A DNA stretch of 64,000 nucleotides from Clostridiaceae bacterium (GCA_902363735.1 CABJBA010000005.1:62001-126000); one strand, 5' to 3'. Positions 32,145 to 42,488 are shown, numbered from the stretch's first letter. The notes: generated by a model from the letters alone, not told the origin. Made by a program: numbers and translations.

Positions 32145-33773
32145 ATGAGCATGTTTTGCTATCAGTGTCAGGAAACAGCAAAAAACACAGGTTGTACCAT
32201 TAAGGGAGTCTGCGGTAAAAATGAGGAAGTGGCAAAGCTTCAGGACTTGCTGATCTATGCAACAAAGGGAATTTCAGAAATTATTGTAAAGACTAAGGCA
32301 AACGTTGCAGAACTGGCTGAAATCAATCATGAAGTATTAACAAGCATTTTTATTACAATTACAAACGCAAACTTCGATGCAGATGCCATTGACAAGCAGA
32401 TTGTAAAGGTACTTGGCTTAAGAGATGATCTGGCAAAGAAGACAAGCTACACCGGAAACAACGATGCAGCAGTATTTACGGTAGGCGACAGAGCTTCCAT
32501 GCTTGAAAAAGCTGCAACTGTAGGTGTTCTTTCCACAGAGAACGAAGATGTTCGCTCCTTAAGAGAACTGATCATCTACGGAATCAAGGGAATGGCTGCT
32601 TACGCAGAGCACGCTTACAACATTGGCAAGGAAGACACTTCTATTTATGATTTTATGTATGAAGGACTTGCAGCAACGTTAGACGACAGCCTTTCTGCTG
32701 ACGATCTGGTTGCGCTGACCTTAAAGACCGGAGAATACGGCGTAAAGACCATGGCTCTTCTTGATGAGGCCAACACCTCCCGTTACGGAAATCCGGAGAT
32801 TACATCTGTAAATATCGGTGTCAGAAAGAACCCGGCTATTCTTATTTCCGGTCATGATTTAACTGATATGGAGCAGCTTTTAGAGCAGACACAGGGAACC
32901 GGAGTTGATGTTTATACTCACGGCGAGATGCTTCCGGCTCACTACTATCCTGCATTTAAGAAATATGATAACTTCGTAGGAAACTACGGCAACTCCTGGT
33001 GGATGCAGGTTGGCGAGTTTGAGTCCTTCCACGGCCCTATCCTCTTTACAACCAACTGTATTGTACCACCAAAGACTCCGGAAGTTGCAACCAGAATCTT
33101 TACAACAGGTGCGTCAGGTTTTCCTGGATGTCCGCACATTACTGCTGATGAAAATGGCAAGAAAGATTTCTCTGCTATTATTGAACTGGCAAAGACACTT
33201 TCTTCTCCTGATGAGATCGAAACAGGAAGCATTGTAGGCGGTTTCGCACACAGTCAGGTACTTGCACTGGCAGATAAAGTAGTTGATGCAGTAAAGACCG
33301 GTGCTATTAAGAAGTTCTTTGTTATGGCAGGCTGCGATGGAAGAATGAAATCCAGAGATTATTATACAGAGTTTGCAAAACAGCTTCCAAACGATACCGT
33401 TATTCTGACCGCAGGATGTGCAAAGTACAGATACAACAAACTGGGCCTTGGCGATATCGGTGGTATTCCAAGAGTTCTGGATGCAGGCCAGTGTAATGAC
33501 TCCTACTCCTTGGCTGTAATCGCACTGAAATTAAAGGAAGTATTTGAGCTTAATGATATCAATGAACTTCCAATTGTTTACAACATTGCATGGTATGAGC
33601 AGAAGGCAGTTATCGTGCTTCTGGCACTTCTTTCCTTAGGCGTGAAGAATATTCACTTAGGGCCGACATTACCGGGATTCTTATCTCCTAATGTTGCTAA
33701 TGTTCTTGTGGATACTTTTGGTATCGCAGGCATTGGAACCGTTGAGGATGACATTGCATTATTCACTGCATAA
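32145..33773 (+). CDS. hcp: Hybrid cluster protein (hydroxylamine/NO reductase-type)
   Basis: A 542-residue class I/II hybrid cluster protein. The N-terminal cluster cysteines are C5, C8, C17 and C23 in [17 protein letters not shown]... The hybrid 4Fe-2O-2S cluster ligands are spread through CPGFPHI-like [21 protein letters not shown] and [10 protein letters not shown]. Hcp reduces NO or hydroxylamine and defends against nitrosative stress. GGAGGTAACAG precedes the ATG. A ferredoxin follows (~230 bp after a terminator) and a Crp/Fnr-type palindrome sits upstream. The protein call is firm; its physiological substrate here is inferred. Confidence 0.95.
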   Translation: MSMFCYQCQETAKNTGCTIKGVCGKNEEVAKLQDLLIYATKGISEIIVKTKANVAELAEINHEVLTSIFITITNANFDADAIDKQIVKVLGLRDDLAKKTSYTGNNDAAVFTVGDRASMLEKAATVGVLSTENEDVRSLRELIIYGIKGMAAYAEHAYNIGKEDTSIYDFMYEGLAATLDDSLSADDLVALTLKTGEYGVKTMALLDEANTSRYGNPEITSVNIGVRKNPAILISGHDLTDMEQLLEQTQGTGVDVYTHGEMLPAHYYPAFKKYDNFVGNYGNSWWMQVGEFESFHGPILFTTNCIVPPKTPEVATRIFTTGASGFPGCPHITADENGKKDFSAIIELAKTLSSPDEIETGSIVGGFAHSQVLALADKVVDAVKTGAIKKFFVMAGCDGRMKSRDYYTEFAKQLPNDTVILTAGCAKYRYNKLGLGDIGGIPRVLDAGQCNDSYSLAVIALKLKEVFELNDINELPIVYNIAWYEQKAVIVLLALLSLGVKNIHLGPTLPGFLSPNVANVLVDTFGIAGIGTVEDDIALFTA

Positions 33774-33793
33774 TTAATTAAATCATCTATCAT

Positions 33794-33832
33794 AGGCCCT
33801 CCCGCTGCTTTATGCATGGGCGGGCCTTTGTG
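33794..33832 (+). terminator. Terminator after hcp
   Basis: A stem AGGCCCTCCC/GGGCGGGCCT with one mismatch and a 14-nt loop is followed by TTGTG. Confidence 0.65.
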
Positions 33833-34001
33833 ATAAAAATAAAAGATGAGATTTTATGGAATAATTTACAAAAAAAAGATAATACTAAAGATGGATTTCA
33901 GGCTATGAAAAACTATGGCCCGGAAGGCATGGTAAAAAGCACCTTTGGTATACCATTATGCCTCAAAACTATGGGCGAACAAGGTGAAAGGAGATATCAG
34001 T

Positions 34002-34190
34002 ATGAAAGCAGTAGTTGACAGAGATGGTTGTATTGAATGCGGTTTATGCGCATCGGTATGTCCGGAAGTATTCCGCATGGGAGATGACGGTCCCGCAGAG
34101 GTTATCGTTGATGAAGTGCCTGCAGAAGCAGAAGACTCGGCAGTGGAAGCACAGGATGGATGTCCTGTTTCCGTAATCACAGTTGAATAA
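34002..34190 (+). CDS. Ferredoxin, single 4Fe-4S
   Basis: A 62-residue ferredoxin. The start at 34002 follows AAAGGAG. CIECGLCASVCP supplies three ligands and a later CP (DGCPVSV) the fourth, so it holds one [4Fe-4S] cluster of the Clostridium/Desulfovibrio monocluster type. The middle is acidic. It is the likely electron donor for Hcp just upstream. The 225 bp between hcp and this gene hold a terminator but no recognisable gene. Confidence 0.92.
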   Translation: MKAVVDRDGCIECGLCASVCPEVFRMGDDGPAEVIVDEVPAEAEDSAVEAQDGCPVSVITVE

Positions 34191-34199
34191 TATGTTTAG

Positions 34200-34245
34200 A
34201 GCCAGATAACCTTTTAAATTTAAGGAAATCTGGCTTTTTTCTTTT
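34200..34245 (+). terminator. Terminator after the ferredoxin gene
   Basis: A stem AGCCAGAT/ATCTGGCT with an inner AAATTTAA-rich loop is followed by TTTTTCTTTT. Confidence 0.8.
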
Positions 34246-34288
34246 GGTAAAGTGATGTACAATATAAAAAAACAAAAGGAGGTCCTTA

Positions 34289-34378
34289 ATGTTTGGTTTT
34301 ACAAGTATTATTTTGTTAATTATTGCAATCGTTATTGTGGCAGCCATTGCAATAATAATTAATAATAAAAGAGATTAA
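34289..34378 (+). CDS. Single-pass membrane micropeptide, 29 residues
   Basis: A short frame with a strong AAAGGAGGT site five bases before the ATG. The peptide is almost wholly hydrophobic (MFGFTSIILLIIAIVIVAAI...) and ends NNKRD, giving one membrane helix with a charged cytosolic tail. No family recognised. It could be a small regulatory membrane protein or type I toxin-like peptide. No antisense RNA is obvious. Confidence 0.55.
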   Translation: MFGFTSIILLIIAIVIVAAIAIIINNKRD

Positions 34379-34632
34379 GAGGCGGTTGATCCCGTCTCTT
34401 TTTACTTTCTAAAGGGCGCATCCTTAAAGCGCTGCAGGACAATATTTAACGATTCACTGGATTAAGAATTCCACGATTACGTGTCAGCGATTTATACGTT
34501 CAAACGGAATTTAACTATGTATTTATCGTAAAGTATATTAGTCATAATATATTTATGCATACATTATACAAAATCCAATTATCGCATAAAAAAGAGTGTA
34601 TTGCACAAAATGTATAAAAATAAGAGATTTTA
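34379..34632. other. Gene-free stretch upstream of the GntR gene
   Basis: About 250 bp without a supported gene. It opens with a weak AGAGGCGG/CCGTCTCT hairpin plus TTTTT that probably ends the micropeptide transcript. The remainder is AT-rich with several ATACA/TGTAT half-sites (for example around 34555-34620) that could be GntR operator elements, but I could not define a clean palindrome. Confidence 0.4.
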
Positions 34633-34661
34633 TTGACAGTATTTGTTCATAATGATAACAT
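34633..34661 (+). promoter_or_regulatory. Promoter of the GntR-sugar operon
   Basis: TTGACA, a 17-nt spacer and TAACAT lie about 75 bp before the GntR start. Confidence 0.65.
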
Positions 34662-34734
34662 ATGGCTATGAGTTGGATACAATATCTAAGTCAGTTTGTT
34701 TTGGCCAAGACAAAAAATAAAAGGGGAATGACAT

Positions 34735-35445
34735 ATGGGACTTCTGGAAAATGATAAAATTGGTATGCTGGATGGTTATTTAAGCTTGCAGGAACGGGTA
34801 TACGAAATCCTGAGAGATCAGATTTTATCAGGAAAGCTGCCTCCCAATGCTTCGTTAAATACGAATCAGCTTTCAAAGCAGATGAATGTAAGCCGTACAC
34901 CAGTCAGAGATGCTGTTAATAAACTGGTATCACTTGGACTGGCAGTGAAGATTACATACAAAGAAGCCAGGGTGGCAGATTTTATGTCTGAAGAGATGTA
35001 TGAGATATTTTGTGCACGATCGGCACTGGAAGGCATTGCCGCTCGCTCGGCTTCCCGTTACATGTCAAGTGATGATAAGGAAAAGCTGGTCTGGTTTTCA
35101 AATCGTTCAGAAGAATGCTATCTGACGGGAGATGAAAATGGTTTTATGGAAGTGGATCAGGAATTGCATTTTCTAATTTATAAGAGCCTGAAGACCCCTA
35201 TTTTGCAAGATATGGCAAAACAGCTGTACTTGATATCAAAGCGTAACAGAGATGCAGGATATCATCTTGTGGGAAGAGGGGAAGAAGTTGTTAAAGAGCA
35301 TGCGGAACTGGCAGAGGCAATTAACAGAGGAGATGCGGAAGGGGCAGAGAGGATTGGAGCCAGCCATCATTTCAACACGATAGTAAATCTTCAGAAAAAA
35401 TTCGAAATGATGAAGCACGAAAGTCCAAAATCAAAAAGAGTTTAG
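34735..35445 (+). CDS. GntR/FCD-family regulator
   Basis: A 236-residue FadR-subfamily regulator. The winged helix (LSKQMNVSRTPVRDAVNKLVSLGLA) is at residues 30-75. The FCD effector domain (ARSALEGIAARSA, DQELHFLIYKS, EHAELAEAINRGDAEGAERIG) has histidines placed to bind a metal and a carboxylate-type ligand. It leads an operon with an Mgl-type sugar importer, two dehydrogenases, a hydroxyacid dehydrogenase and a lactonase. Effector-binding to a sugar acid made by that operon is likely. AAAAGGGGA precedes the ATG. Confidence 0.92.
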   Translation: MGLLENDKIGMLDGYLSLQERVYEILRDQILSGKLPPNASLNTNQLSKQMNVSRTPVRDAVNKLVSLGLAVKITYKEARVADFMSEEMYEIFCARSALEGIAARSASRYMSSDDKEKLVWFSNRSEECYLTGDENGFMEVDQELHFLIYKSLKTPILQDMAKQLYLISKRNRDAGYHLVGRGEEVVKEHAELAEAINRGDAEGAERIGASHHFNTIVNLQKKFEMMKHESPKSKRV

Positions 35446-35491
35446 GGTGTTTTTAAAACTTACAAACCTATAAAGAAACAGGAGAGGTATT

Positions 35492-36601
35492 ATGATGAAA
35501 ATAAAAAAAAGTATGGCTTTTTTGGCAGCAGGGGTGATGATGGTTTCTTCACTGGCCGGTTGTTCCGGTTCAAAAACGACAGAGACGGCAGTGGCTGCAG
35601 GGGGAACAACCATAAGTGAACCGGCAAGCGATGTGGACGGGGAAAAGCCTATCATTGGTGTTATGATTTTTGATTATGCCAACAATTATGTAACCTATGT
35701 CCGCAATGCCATTACAACCGTTGCCGGCGATGATGTGGAAATCCAAATGGTAGATGCTCAAAATGATCAGGCGAAGCAGGTGGAGCAAGTAGATTTAATG
35801 ATTAATAAGGGAGCAAAGGTTCTCTGCGTCAATGCTGTAGATCCGACAGCAGCATCTTCGATTATCTCAAAAGCTAAAGCAGCAGATATTCCGCTGGTAT
35901 TCTTTAATCGCTGTCCATCTAAGGAAGATATGATGAGCTACGATAAATGCTGGTATGTTGGCAATGACCCATATGAAAGCGGTAAGCTGCAGGCGGAAAT
36001 GGCCATGGAGGCATTTAAGAATAATGCGGCATTTGATAAAAATGGAGACGGAATAATGCAGTATGTAATTATTCAGGGCACCATGGGCCATCCGGATGCT
36101 GTCGCAAGAACTGCCGCAAACCAGGAAACCTTTGAGAAAGAAGGATTTGCTGCGGAGCTTCTGGATACACAGACAGGCGATTTTAAGACGGCGGCATCAA
36201 AGGATGTGATGGATGTCTGGATGGGAAAATATGGGGACCAGATTGAAATGGTTTTGACAAACAATGATGCGATGCTCCTTGGTGCCATTGAATCCTGTAA
36301 AGCAGAGGGTTATTTTGGGGCTGGTGATAAAGTGATGGGAGCTGTAGGTATTAATGCTTTGCCTGAAGTTTTGGATATGATTGAAAATCAGATAATCATT
36401 GGATCTATTATGTCAAACGCTTATGATGAGGGAATGTCCATATATGGCATGGCTTATAATGCGCTGGAGGGTAAGGAAGTGATGGAGGGAATCCACGGAG
36501 AATTAGGCGATATGAAGGATCTGCGGGTTCCATACGTGCCTGTGGGCAAGGATAACGTTTCAGTGGCTCGTGATATGTATGCCAGGGTATTATCAAAATA
36601 A
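35492..36601 (+). CDS. Sugar ABC transporter substrate-binding lipoprotein (MglB-like)
   Basis: A 369-residue lipoprotein with Cys24 in the LAGC lipobox. It is a periplasmic-binding-protein class I sugar receptor. DKNGDGIMQYVIIQG matches the calcium-binding loop of galactose-binding protein MglB, and MGHPDAVAR plus LTNNDAMLLGAIESCKAEG follow the same family. A galactose/glucose-type hexose, or a related sugar, is the probable ligand. The next genes are the cognate ATPase and permease. A stable hairpin after the stop may raise the amount of this protein relative to the others. Confidence 0.92.
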   Translation: MMKIKKSMAFLAAGVMMVSSLAGCSGSKTTETAVAAGGTTISEPASDVDGEKPIIGVMIFDYANNYVTYVRNAITTVAGDDVEIQMVDAQNDQAKQVEQVDLMINKGAKVLCVNAVDPTAASSIISKAKAADIPLVFFNRCPSKEDMMSYDKCWYVGNDPYESGKLQAEMAMEAFKNNAAFDKNGDGIMQYVIIQGTMGHPDAVARTAANQETFEKEGFAAELLDTQTGDFKTAASKDVMDVWMGKYGDQIEMVLTNNDAMLLGAIESCKAEGYFGAGDKVMGAVGINALPEVLDMIENQIIIGSIMSNAYDEGMSIYGMAYNALEGKEVMEGIHGELGDMKDLRVPYVPVGKDNVSVARDMYARVLSK

Positions 36602-36610
36602 GCATTTGAA

Positions 36611-36643
36611 TTCCGGGAAACTTCGATTGAAAGTTTCCCGGAA
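36611..36643. promoter_or_regulatory. Hairpin between binding protein and ATPase genes
   Basis: A 13-bp stem TTCCGGGAAACTT/AAGTTTCCCGGAA with a short loop and no full T-run. Hairpins here commonly let the binding protein be made in excess over the membrane parts. Confidence 0.7.
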
Positions 36644-36675
36644 GCTTTTCAAAGCAGAAAAATGGCGGTGGAAGA

Positions 36676-38187
36676 ATGGAAAGAAAGGATGAACAATATA
36701 TCCTTCAGATGAAAAATATCGTAAAGACTTTTCCGGGAGTGCGTGCACTTGACCAGGTCAACTTAAATGTCCGGCCTGGCACGGTTCATGCTCTGATGGG
36801 AGAAAACGGTGCCGGAAAGTCTACATTGATGAAATGTCTCTTTGGTATTTATGTTCCGGACAGCGGTGAAATTGAATTTAAGGGAGAAAAAGTTCAGTTT
36901 ACCAATCCGAAACAGGCGCTGGATCATGGCGTTTCCATGGTGCACCAGGAACTGAATCAGGTGCCTGAGATATCGGTTATGGAAAATATCTGGATGGGCC
37001 GCATTCCTAAAACTGGAATCATTGTGGATGATACCAGAATGTATGAGGATACAAAAAAGATATTTGAAAATCTGGATTTACAGATTGATCCCAGGGAGAA
37101 AATCAGTCATTTGTCCGTATCAAGAAGACAGATGATAGAAATTGCAAAAGCTGTATCAGCGGAAGCAAAAGTAGTCGTCTTAGATGAGCCGACGTCCTCT
37201 TTGACGGAGACTGAGGTAAAGCACTTGTTCCGCATTATCAAACAGTTAAAAAAACAGGGATGCGGTATTATTTATATATCTCATAAAATGGAGGAGATTC
37301 TTGAAATCTCTGATGATGTAACAGTCATGAGAGACGGCCAGTATATCTATTCCGGACGAGCCAATGAGATGAATACCGACCAGCTGATTGCTTTGATTGT
37401 CGGACGGGAACTGACAAACAGATTTCCGGAAAAGATCAATGTTCCCCAGACCAAAGCTCTTTTAAAGGTGGAGCATTTAAACGGATTGTATGGTCCTACC
37501 GTAACAGATGCCACCTTTGAACTGAGAAAAGGCGAAGTATTGGGAATTTCCGGGCTGATGGGTTCACGAAGGACAGAAACGGTTGAAACCATATTCGGCC
37601 TCAGGTTGAAAGACAGCGGTACCATTGAAAAGGATGGAAAAGTAATAGGAAATTATAATGCAAGGGAAGCTATTGATAACGGATTTGCATTGATCACGGA
37701 GGACAGGCGCCAGAGTGGAATTTTTGCAGGTCTTGATATTGAGTTTAATTCCACAATCGCAAATATGAATCGCTATGCCAATTCTTTCGGTATGATTGAC
37801 AGAAAAAAGATGGTAAAAGATACAAAATGGGTAATTGACAGGCTTCGTGTAAAGACTTCCGCTCAAAGTGAAAAGATTGGTAATTTATCCGGGGGAAACC
37901 AGCAGAAGGTTATTATGGGAAGATGGCTTTTAATTGATTCCCAGATCATGATGTTAGACGAACCCACAAGGGGTATTGACGTGGGAGCGAAATATGAAAT
38001 CTACCAGTTGGTAATGGAGTATGCAGCTAAAGGAAACGGCGTTATTTTTATTTCTTCGGAAATGCCTGAGCTTCTTGGGATTACAGACAGGATCATGGTT
38101 ATGAGCAATGGGCGTGTTGCAGGGATTGTTGACACGGCAGCCACATCCCAGGAGGAAATTCTTAAACTATCCGCCAAATATTTATAA
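36676..38187 (+). CDS. Sugar ABC transporter ATPase (MglA/RbsA-like)
   Basis: A 503-residue protein with two ABC cassettes, as in MglA/RbsA. First: Walker [10 protein letters not shown], signature LSVSRRQM, Walker [11 protein letters not shown]. Second: a degenerate Walker A ([10 protein letters not shown]), signature LSGGNQQK, Walker [14 protein letters not shown]. The degenerate second site is usual in this family. It powers uptake through the following permease. ATG 36676 follows GGCGGTGGAAGA. Confidence 0.95.
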   Translation: MERKDEQYILQMKNIVKTFPGVRALDQVNLNVRPGTVHALMGENGAGKSTLMKCLFGIYVPDSGEIEFKGEKVQFTNPKQALDHGVSMVHQELNQVPEISVMENIWMGRIPKTGIIVDDTRMYEDTKKIFENLDLQIDPREKISHLSVSRRQMIEIAKAVSAEAKVVVLDEPTSSLTETEVKHLFRIIKQLKKQGCGIIYISHKMEEILEISDDVTVMRDGQYIYSGRANEMNTDQLIALIVGRELTNRFPEKINVPQTKALLKVEHLNGLYGPTVTDATFELRKGEVLGISGLMGSRRTETVETIFGLRLKDSGTIEKDGKVIGNYNAREAIDNGFALITEDRRQSGIFAGLDIEFNSTIANMNRYANSFGMIDRKKMVKDTKWVIDRLRVKTSAQSEKIGNLSGGNQQKVIMGRWLLIDSQIMMLDEPTRGIDVGAKYEIYQLVMEYAAKGNGVIFISSEMPELLGITDRIMVMSNGRVAGIVDTAATSQEEILKLSAKYL

Positions 38188-38211
38188 TGAATAAGAAAAG
38201 GAAGATAAGAT

Positions 38212-39246
38212 ATGCGAAAGGTTAAAAGCATTCTGCCCAATTGGCAGGACAAATCATGGAAGAGCATTCTTTTAGAATGGTCCATTTATATTGTACTTCT
38301 TATACTGGTGCTGGTAATCATTTACATTGATCCCAAGTTCGTAAGTCTGAAAAATGTTTCTTCAATTTTAAGTCAGGCGTCCACCAGAATTATACTGGCT
38401 CTTGGCGTCAGCGGTATCGTGGTATTGGGGTGTACCGATTTATCTTTGGGACGAAGTGTTGGTATGGCTGCCATTTTTACGGCTTCTCTGCTGCAGGACC
38501 CAGGTTACGGATCAAGAGTGTTTCCCAATTTACCGGAGCTTCCCCTCATCATACCGATTTTGGGAGCAATCATACTGTGTTCCCTGTTTTCCGTGCTGCA
38601 TGGATTTTTTGTGGCAAAATTAAAGGTTGCTCCTTTTATTGCATCTTTAGGTATGCAGTTGGTTATCTATGGACTGATGTCTATCTATTTTGATATCGTA
38701 AATGATTCGGCTCCTATAGGCGTCTTAAACCCGAAGTTTTCAAAGCTTGCTCAGGGTGCTTTTGAATTAGGCGGTGTACGGATTCCGTTTCTGGTTTGCT
38801 ATGCTGTCATTGCCATACTGGTTATTTGGTTTATCTGGAATAAGACCGTACTTGGCCGAAACATGTTCGCAATCGGCGGAAACAGCGAGGCGGCTAATGT
38901 GTCAGGAATCAATATTATCCGCAACATGCTGATTATTTATATCATAGCAGGTGTTATGTATGGAATTGGCGGTGCCCTGGAAGTTGCGAGAACCGGAAGT
39001 GCTACAAATGCATTAGGGGCTTCATATGAACTTGATGCCATGGCTTCCTGCGTTGTAGGAGGCGTTTCCATGAGAGGTGGAGTGGGGTCCATTGGTGGTG
39101 TGGTAACCGGCGTGCTTTTGTTTCAGATTATCAGCTATGGATTAGTATTTGCGCAGGTTAATCCATATTTGCAGTATTTTGTAAAAGGTGTCATCATACT
39201 GCTTGCTGTAGCCGTTGACACACAGAAATATATTAAGAAAAAGTAG
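38212..39246 (+). CDS. Sugar ABC transporter permease (MglC/RbsC-like)
   Basis: A 344-residue permease with eight to ten membrane helices. Conserved family segments include LGVSGIVVLGCTDLSLGRSVGMAAIFTA, GFFVAKLKVAPFIASLGM, NMFAIGGNSEAANVSGI, and GAGGxxxGG-like MRGGVGSIGGVVTGV. Length and layout match MglC. It lies 24 bp after the ATPase gene and 15 bp before the first dehydrogenase, so it is in the same transcript. Confidence 0.94.
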   Translation: MRKVKSILPNWQDKSWKSILLEWSIYIVLLILVLVIIYIDPKFVSLKNVSSILSQASTRIILALGVSGIVVLGCTDLSLGRSVGMAAIFTASLLQDPGYGSRVFPNLPELPLIIPILGAIILCSLFSVLHGFFVAKLKVAPFIASLGMQLVIYGLMSIYFDIVNDSAPIGVLNPKFSKLAQGAFELGGVRIPFLVCYAVIAILVIWFIWNKTVLGRNMFAIGGNSEAANVSGINIIRNMLIIYIIAGVMYGIGGALEVARTGSATNALGASYELDAMASCVVGGVSMRGGVGSIGGVVTGVLLFQIISYGLVFAQVNPYLQYFVKGVIILLAVAVDTQKYIKKK

Positions 39247-39261
39247 AGAAAGTGTGATGAT

Positions 39262-40293
39262 ATGACAGGAAAAATGAAAGCAGCATTTTTGCGTGATTTT
39301 CATAAAGGATTAAATATAGAAGAGACAGATATTCCATCACCAGGATACAAAGAGGTGCTGGTGAAAGTAAAAGCAAGCGGACTATGTGCTTCAGATTTAC
39401 ATATTATTGACGGAATTTTACCCAGCGTAAGTTTAAATTTTACTCCCGGACACGAAATGGCAGGTGAAATCTGTGAGCTGGGGGAGGGAGTAACAGGATT
39501 GGAACTTGGAAGTCATGTGGTTGCATCAATTGATGTGACTTGCGGCAGATGCCGCTTTTGCCTGACCGGTCATACGAACCTGTGCCGTTCACTCCGCCGG
39601 ATTGGATTTGAAATAAATGGTTCTCATGAAGAATATGCGATTGTTCCTGAGAATAATATTTTTCCAATCGACGATTCCATACCATTTGAACAGGCGGCAG
39701 TGATTCCAGATGCCGTAGTTTGCATGTATCATGCCATAAAAAATAAAGGACAGGTGAGGGCAGGCGATAAAGTGCTGATTTTGGGCACCGGCGGCCTGGG
39801 AATTCAGGGTATCCAGATTGCAAAGTATTTTGGTGCGGAAGTATATGCCACCAGCAGGCAGGATAAAAAGTTGGAAATTGCAAAACAGTTTGGTGCTGAT
39901 GAGGTTATTAATACTGCAAAATGCAATTTAATCGAAGAAATTGACAGGATTACAAATGGAGAGCAGTGTGATGTTATCTTTGATAATATTGGAGTAAAAA
40001 GTTCTATTGAAGAAAGCCTGAAGATGCTTCGCCCCGGCGGTAAGGTGGTTGTAGTGGGGTATAATGATCCGGAATTTGAAGCTAATTACCAGGAGATCGT
40101 CATAAAGGAAAAAGAAATCATAGGAATCAGGGGGAGTTCCAGAGAGGATCTGGTGGAAGCAATTCGTTTGGTAGAAAAAGGCGTCGTCAAACCATATATT
40201 TATCAAACGTATAAGCTGGAGCAGATTAATGAAGCTCTTGAAAATTTACGGAATGGGGTCAGCCTGGGAAGAACGGTAGTCGTATTTGACTGA
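39262..40293 (+). CDS. Zinc-dependent medium-chain dehydrogenase (sugar/polyol type, 1)
   Basis: A 343-residue MDR-family enzyme. Catalytic zinc ligands are in GLCASD and GHEMAGE; the structural zinc loop is CGRCRFCLTGHTNLC; the cofactor loop is LGTGGLGIQGIQ. Enzymes of this class oxidise sugars or polyols with NAD(P). Together with the lactonase at 42489 it could oxidise an aldose at C1 to a lactone. The exact substrate cannot be read from the sequence. A GAAAGTGTGATG segment serves as a weak ribosome binding site. Confidence 0.9.
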   Translation: MTGKMKAAFLRDFHKGLNIEETDIPSPGYKEVLVKVKASGLCASDLHIIDGILPSVSLNFTPGHEMAGEICELGEGVTGLELGSHVVASIDVTCGRCRFCLTGHTNLCRSLRRIGFEINGSHEEYAIVPENNIFPIDDSIPFEQAAVIPDAVVCMYHAIKNKGQVRAGDKVLILGTGGLGIQGIQIAKYFGAEVYATSRQDKKLEIAKQFGADEVINTAKCNLIEEIDRITNGEQCDVIFDNIGVKSSIEESLKMLRPGGKVVVVGYNDPEFEANYQEIVIKEKEIIGIRGSSREDLVEAIRLVEKGVVKPYIYQTYKLEQINEALENLRNGVSLGRTVVVFD

Positions 40294-40377
40294 CCATGAA
40301 CTGATATATAATTTACCCGAACCAGTCCCAGCTCAAGGAAAGATTATCAGCAATAATAAATATGAAGGAGATTGAAT

Positions 40378-41472
40378 ATGAAAGATTTTGTTATTCCCAA
40401 GAAAATGAAAGCAATGACACTGACAGCTTATGATAAACTGCAATTGGCAGAAATGCCGGTTCCTCAGCCAGGTCCTGGAGAAGTTCTCTGCCGTATAAAG
40501 TCTGTAGCAATCTGCGGTTCAGATCCAAAGATGATTCATGGAGGTTATAAGTTTGCAAATTGGCCGCCATATTTTCCTTTTATTATGGGCCATGAATGGT
40601 CAGGACAAGTTGTGGCTGCCGGCGAAGGAGTACAGGATTTTTTGCCCGGTGACAGGGTGGCCGGAGAGGCTCATGTCGGATGCGGAAAATGTGATAACTG
40701 TAAAAAGGGGCATTACACAGTATGCTTGAATTATGGTAAGGATGGCAGTATGGGGAAGCTTGACATGGGACACCGTCATTACGGTTTTTACTGGCAGGGT
40801 GCAAATGCTGAATATAATGTTTATAAAACCAGTGCATTGCACAAAATTCCGGAAAATGTCAGTTATGATGTTGCATCCATGTGTGATTGCGCAGGCGTTG
40901 CTTTTCATGGCGTTCAAATGGCAGGCGTTACACCGGGCGGCACCAGTGTGGTTTTTGGCCCCGGAGCAATTGGACTCTGTGCCATGATGGAGTGTAAGGC
41001 TCTTGGTTCCGGACGTGTCGTCATGATCGGACGCGGGGCAAAACTGGAAAAGGCACGTGAACTGGGGGCAGATATCTGCATTGATTTTGAGAAAGAAGAT
41101 CCGGTCCAAAGAGTGTTGGAGATAACAAATGGTATCGGTGCTGATGAAGTTATGGAGTGTTCAGGAGCGTCTGATTCTCCTATGAAGGCGTGTCAGATGG
41201 TGAGAAAAACCGGTAGTGTTGCTCTCATTGCAACCTATCATTCTAATGAAGTAATAATTCCTGCCAATACGGTAAACTTCAACGAAATCAAAATAGTAGG
41301 ATCAAAGGCTAACCCCAATGTGTCAGAAGAGGTTCTTCACTTTTTCTCAACTGGAGCAATTCAAGGGGAAAAGCTGATTACTCATACATTTCCGTTAGAG
41401 GAGTATGAAAAAGCCGTTGATATTTTTGAACATAAGAAAGATGGTTCTATCAAAGTGGTAATTCATCCATAG
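40378..41472 (+). CDS. Zinc-dependent medium-chain dehydrogenase (sugar/polyol type, 2)
   Basis: A 364-residue MDR enzyme of the sorbitol/threonine dehydrogenase branch. ATG 40378 follows GAAGGAG at seven bases. Catalytic ligands: AICGSD and GHEWSGQ; structural loop CGKCDNCKKGHYTVC; cofactor loop FGPGAIGLCAMME. It is only a distant paralogue of the enzyme at 39262, so the two probably act on different carbons or substrates in one route. Confidence 0.9.
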   Translation: MKDFVIPKKMKAMTLTAYDKLQLAEMPVPQPGPGEVLCRIKSVAICGSDPKMIHGGYKFANWPPYFPFIMGHEWSGQVVAAGEGVQDFLPGDRVAGEAHVGCGKCDNCKKGHYTVCLNYGKDGSMGKLDMGHRHYGFYWQGANAEYNVYKTSALHKIPENVSYDVASMCDCAGVAFHGVQMAGVTPGGTSVVFGPGAIGLCAMMECKALGSGRVVMIGRGAKLEKARELGADICIDFEKEDPVQRVLEITNGIGADEVMECSGASDSPMKACQMVRKTGSVALIATYHSNEVIIPANTVNFNEIKIVGSKANPNVSEEVLHFFSTGAIQGEKLITHTFPLEEYEKAVDIFEHKKDGSIKVVIHP

Positions 41473-41490
41473 ATAGGGGAAGGATAAGCA

Positions 41491-42438
41491 ATGAGAGATT
41501 ATGTGATAGTGATCGGCTGCGGCATGATGGGGAGCGGTATTGGCGCGATGAGTGCCCTTGCCGGACATAAAACGCTGCTGGTGGATGTGGATGAAGAACA
41601 TGTAAAATCAGGTGTGAAGAAAGCCTTTGACTGCATTAAGCTGAGAGAAGATAATGGCCTGAACACACATGAGGAGGCTGAGCGGGCCCGGGCTCTTATT
41701 GAGACAAGTACCGTGATGTCTGAAGCCGCCGCATCGGCATTTATGGTAATAGAAGCAATTGTTGAGGATATTGAAGCAAAACAGGAGCTGTTTGCAAAAC
41801 TGGATGAGATGCTTCCGCCAGAAATACCGATTTGCAGCAATACCAGTGGATTAAGGATTACAGATATCAGCAAAAAATGCAGATATCCGCAGCGTGCTGT
41901 GACAACTCATTTCTGGCTGCCGGCACATCTGGTTCCGCTTGTAGAAGTTGTTATGGGTGATAAAACTGATGTGGCAGTGGCTGAAAAAGTCCGCAATGAA
42001 CTGAGAGATTGGAAGAAATCCCCGGTTTTGGTTAAGAGGGACCTGCCAGGACAATTGGCTAACCGTGTGTTTCAGGCCATTATCCGTGAGGCCATCGACA
42101 TTGTTGCATCCGGGCTTTCAAGTGCAGAAGATGTGGATACTGCTATCAGCTGCGGTATGGCAATGCGTTTCCCTGTATGGGGACCGCTGAAGCACCTGGA
42201 TGCAATCGGTTTAAATCTGGGTCTTTCTGTTCAGGATACCGTTCTTCCCGATATCTGCGACGAGAAGCATGGAAATGAATATATCCGCAATCTGGTTGCA
42301 GAAGGAAATCTTGGAGTAAAGACCGGAAAGGGATTTTATGACTGGGAGAAGAGAAGCATGGAACATGATGTGGCAAAGCGGGACCAGTTTATCATTGAGT
42401 CTGTGAAGATTACCAGCAGGCTGAACGACCAGTTTTAG
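41491..42438 (+). CDS. 3-hydroxyacyl-CoA-dehydrogenase-family oxidoreductase (L-gulonate/hydroxyacid type)
   Basis: A 315-residue NAD-dependent dehydrogenase. The Rossmann loop IGCGMMGSGIGAM starts the protein; CSNTSGLRITDI and THFWLPAHLVPLVEVV follow. The second motif is closer to lambda-crystallin/L-gulonate 3-dehydrogenase and carnitine dehydrogenase (P-x-LVPLVE type) than to hydroxybutyryl-CoA dehydrogenase (HFFNPAP). There are no other beta-oxidation genes nearby. Oxidation of a sugar acid at C3 fits the cluster. GGGGAAGGA precedes the ATG. Confidence 0.85.
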   Translation: MRDYVIVIGCGMMGSGIGAMSALAGHKTLLVDVDEEHVKSGVKKAFDCIKLREDNGLNTHEEAERARALIETSTVMSEAAASAFMVIEAIVEDIEAKQELFAKLDEMLPPEIPICSNTSGLRITDISKKCRYPQRAVTTHFWLPAHLVPLVEVVMGDKTDVAVAEKVRNELRDWKKSPVLVKRDLPGQLANRVFQAIIREAIDIVASGLSSAEDVDTAISCGMAMRFPVWGPLKHLDAIGLNLGLSVQDTVLPDICDEKHGNEYIRNLVAEGNLGVKTGKGFYDWEKRSMEHDVAKRDQFIIESVKITSRLNDQF

Positions 42439-42488
42439 TAAAGTATAATTGTGGTTTTATAAAACGGGAGAAGGGAGAACGTTAAAAC

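Noticed and set aside
33812..34018. 68-residue frame between hcp and ferredoxin
   Set aside because: No ribosome binding site and no domain; it overlaps the well-supported ferredoxin start.
41491..42438. Beta-oxidation 3-hydroxybutyryl-CoA dehydrogenase
   Set aside because: The HFWLPAHLVPLVE motif and sugar-type neighbours favour a hydroxyacid dehydrogenase role.
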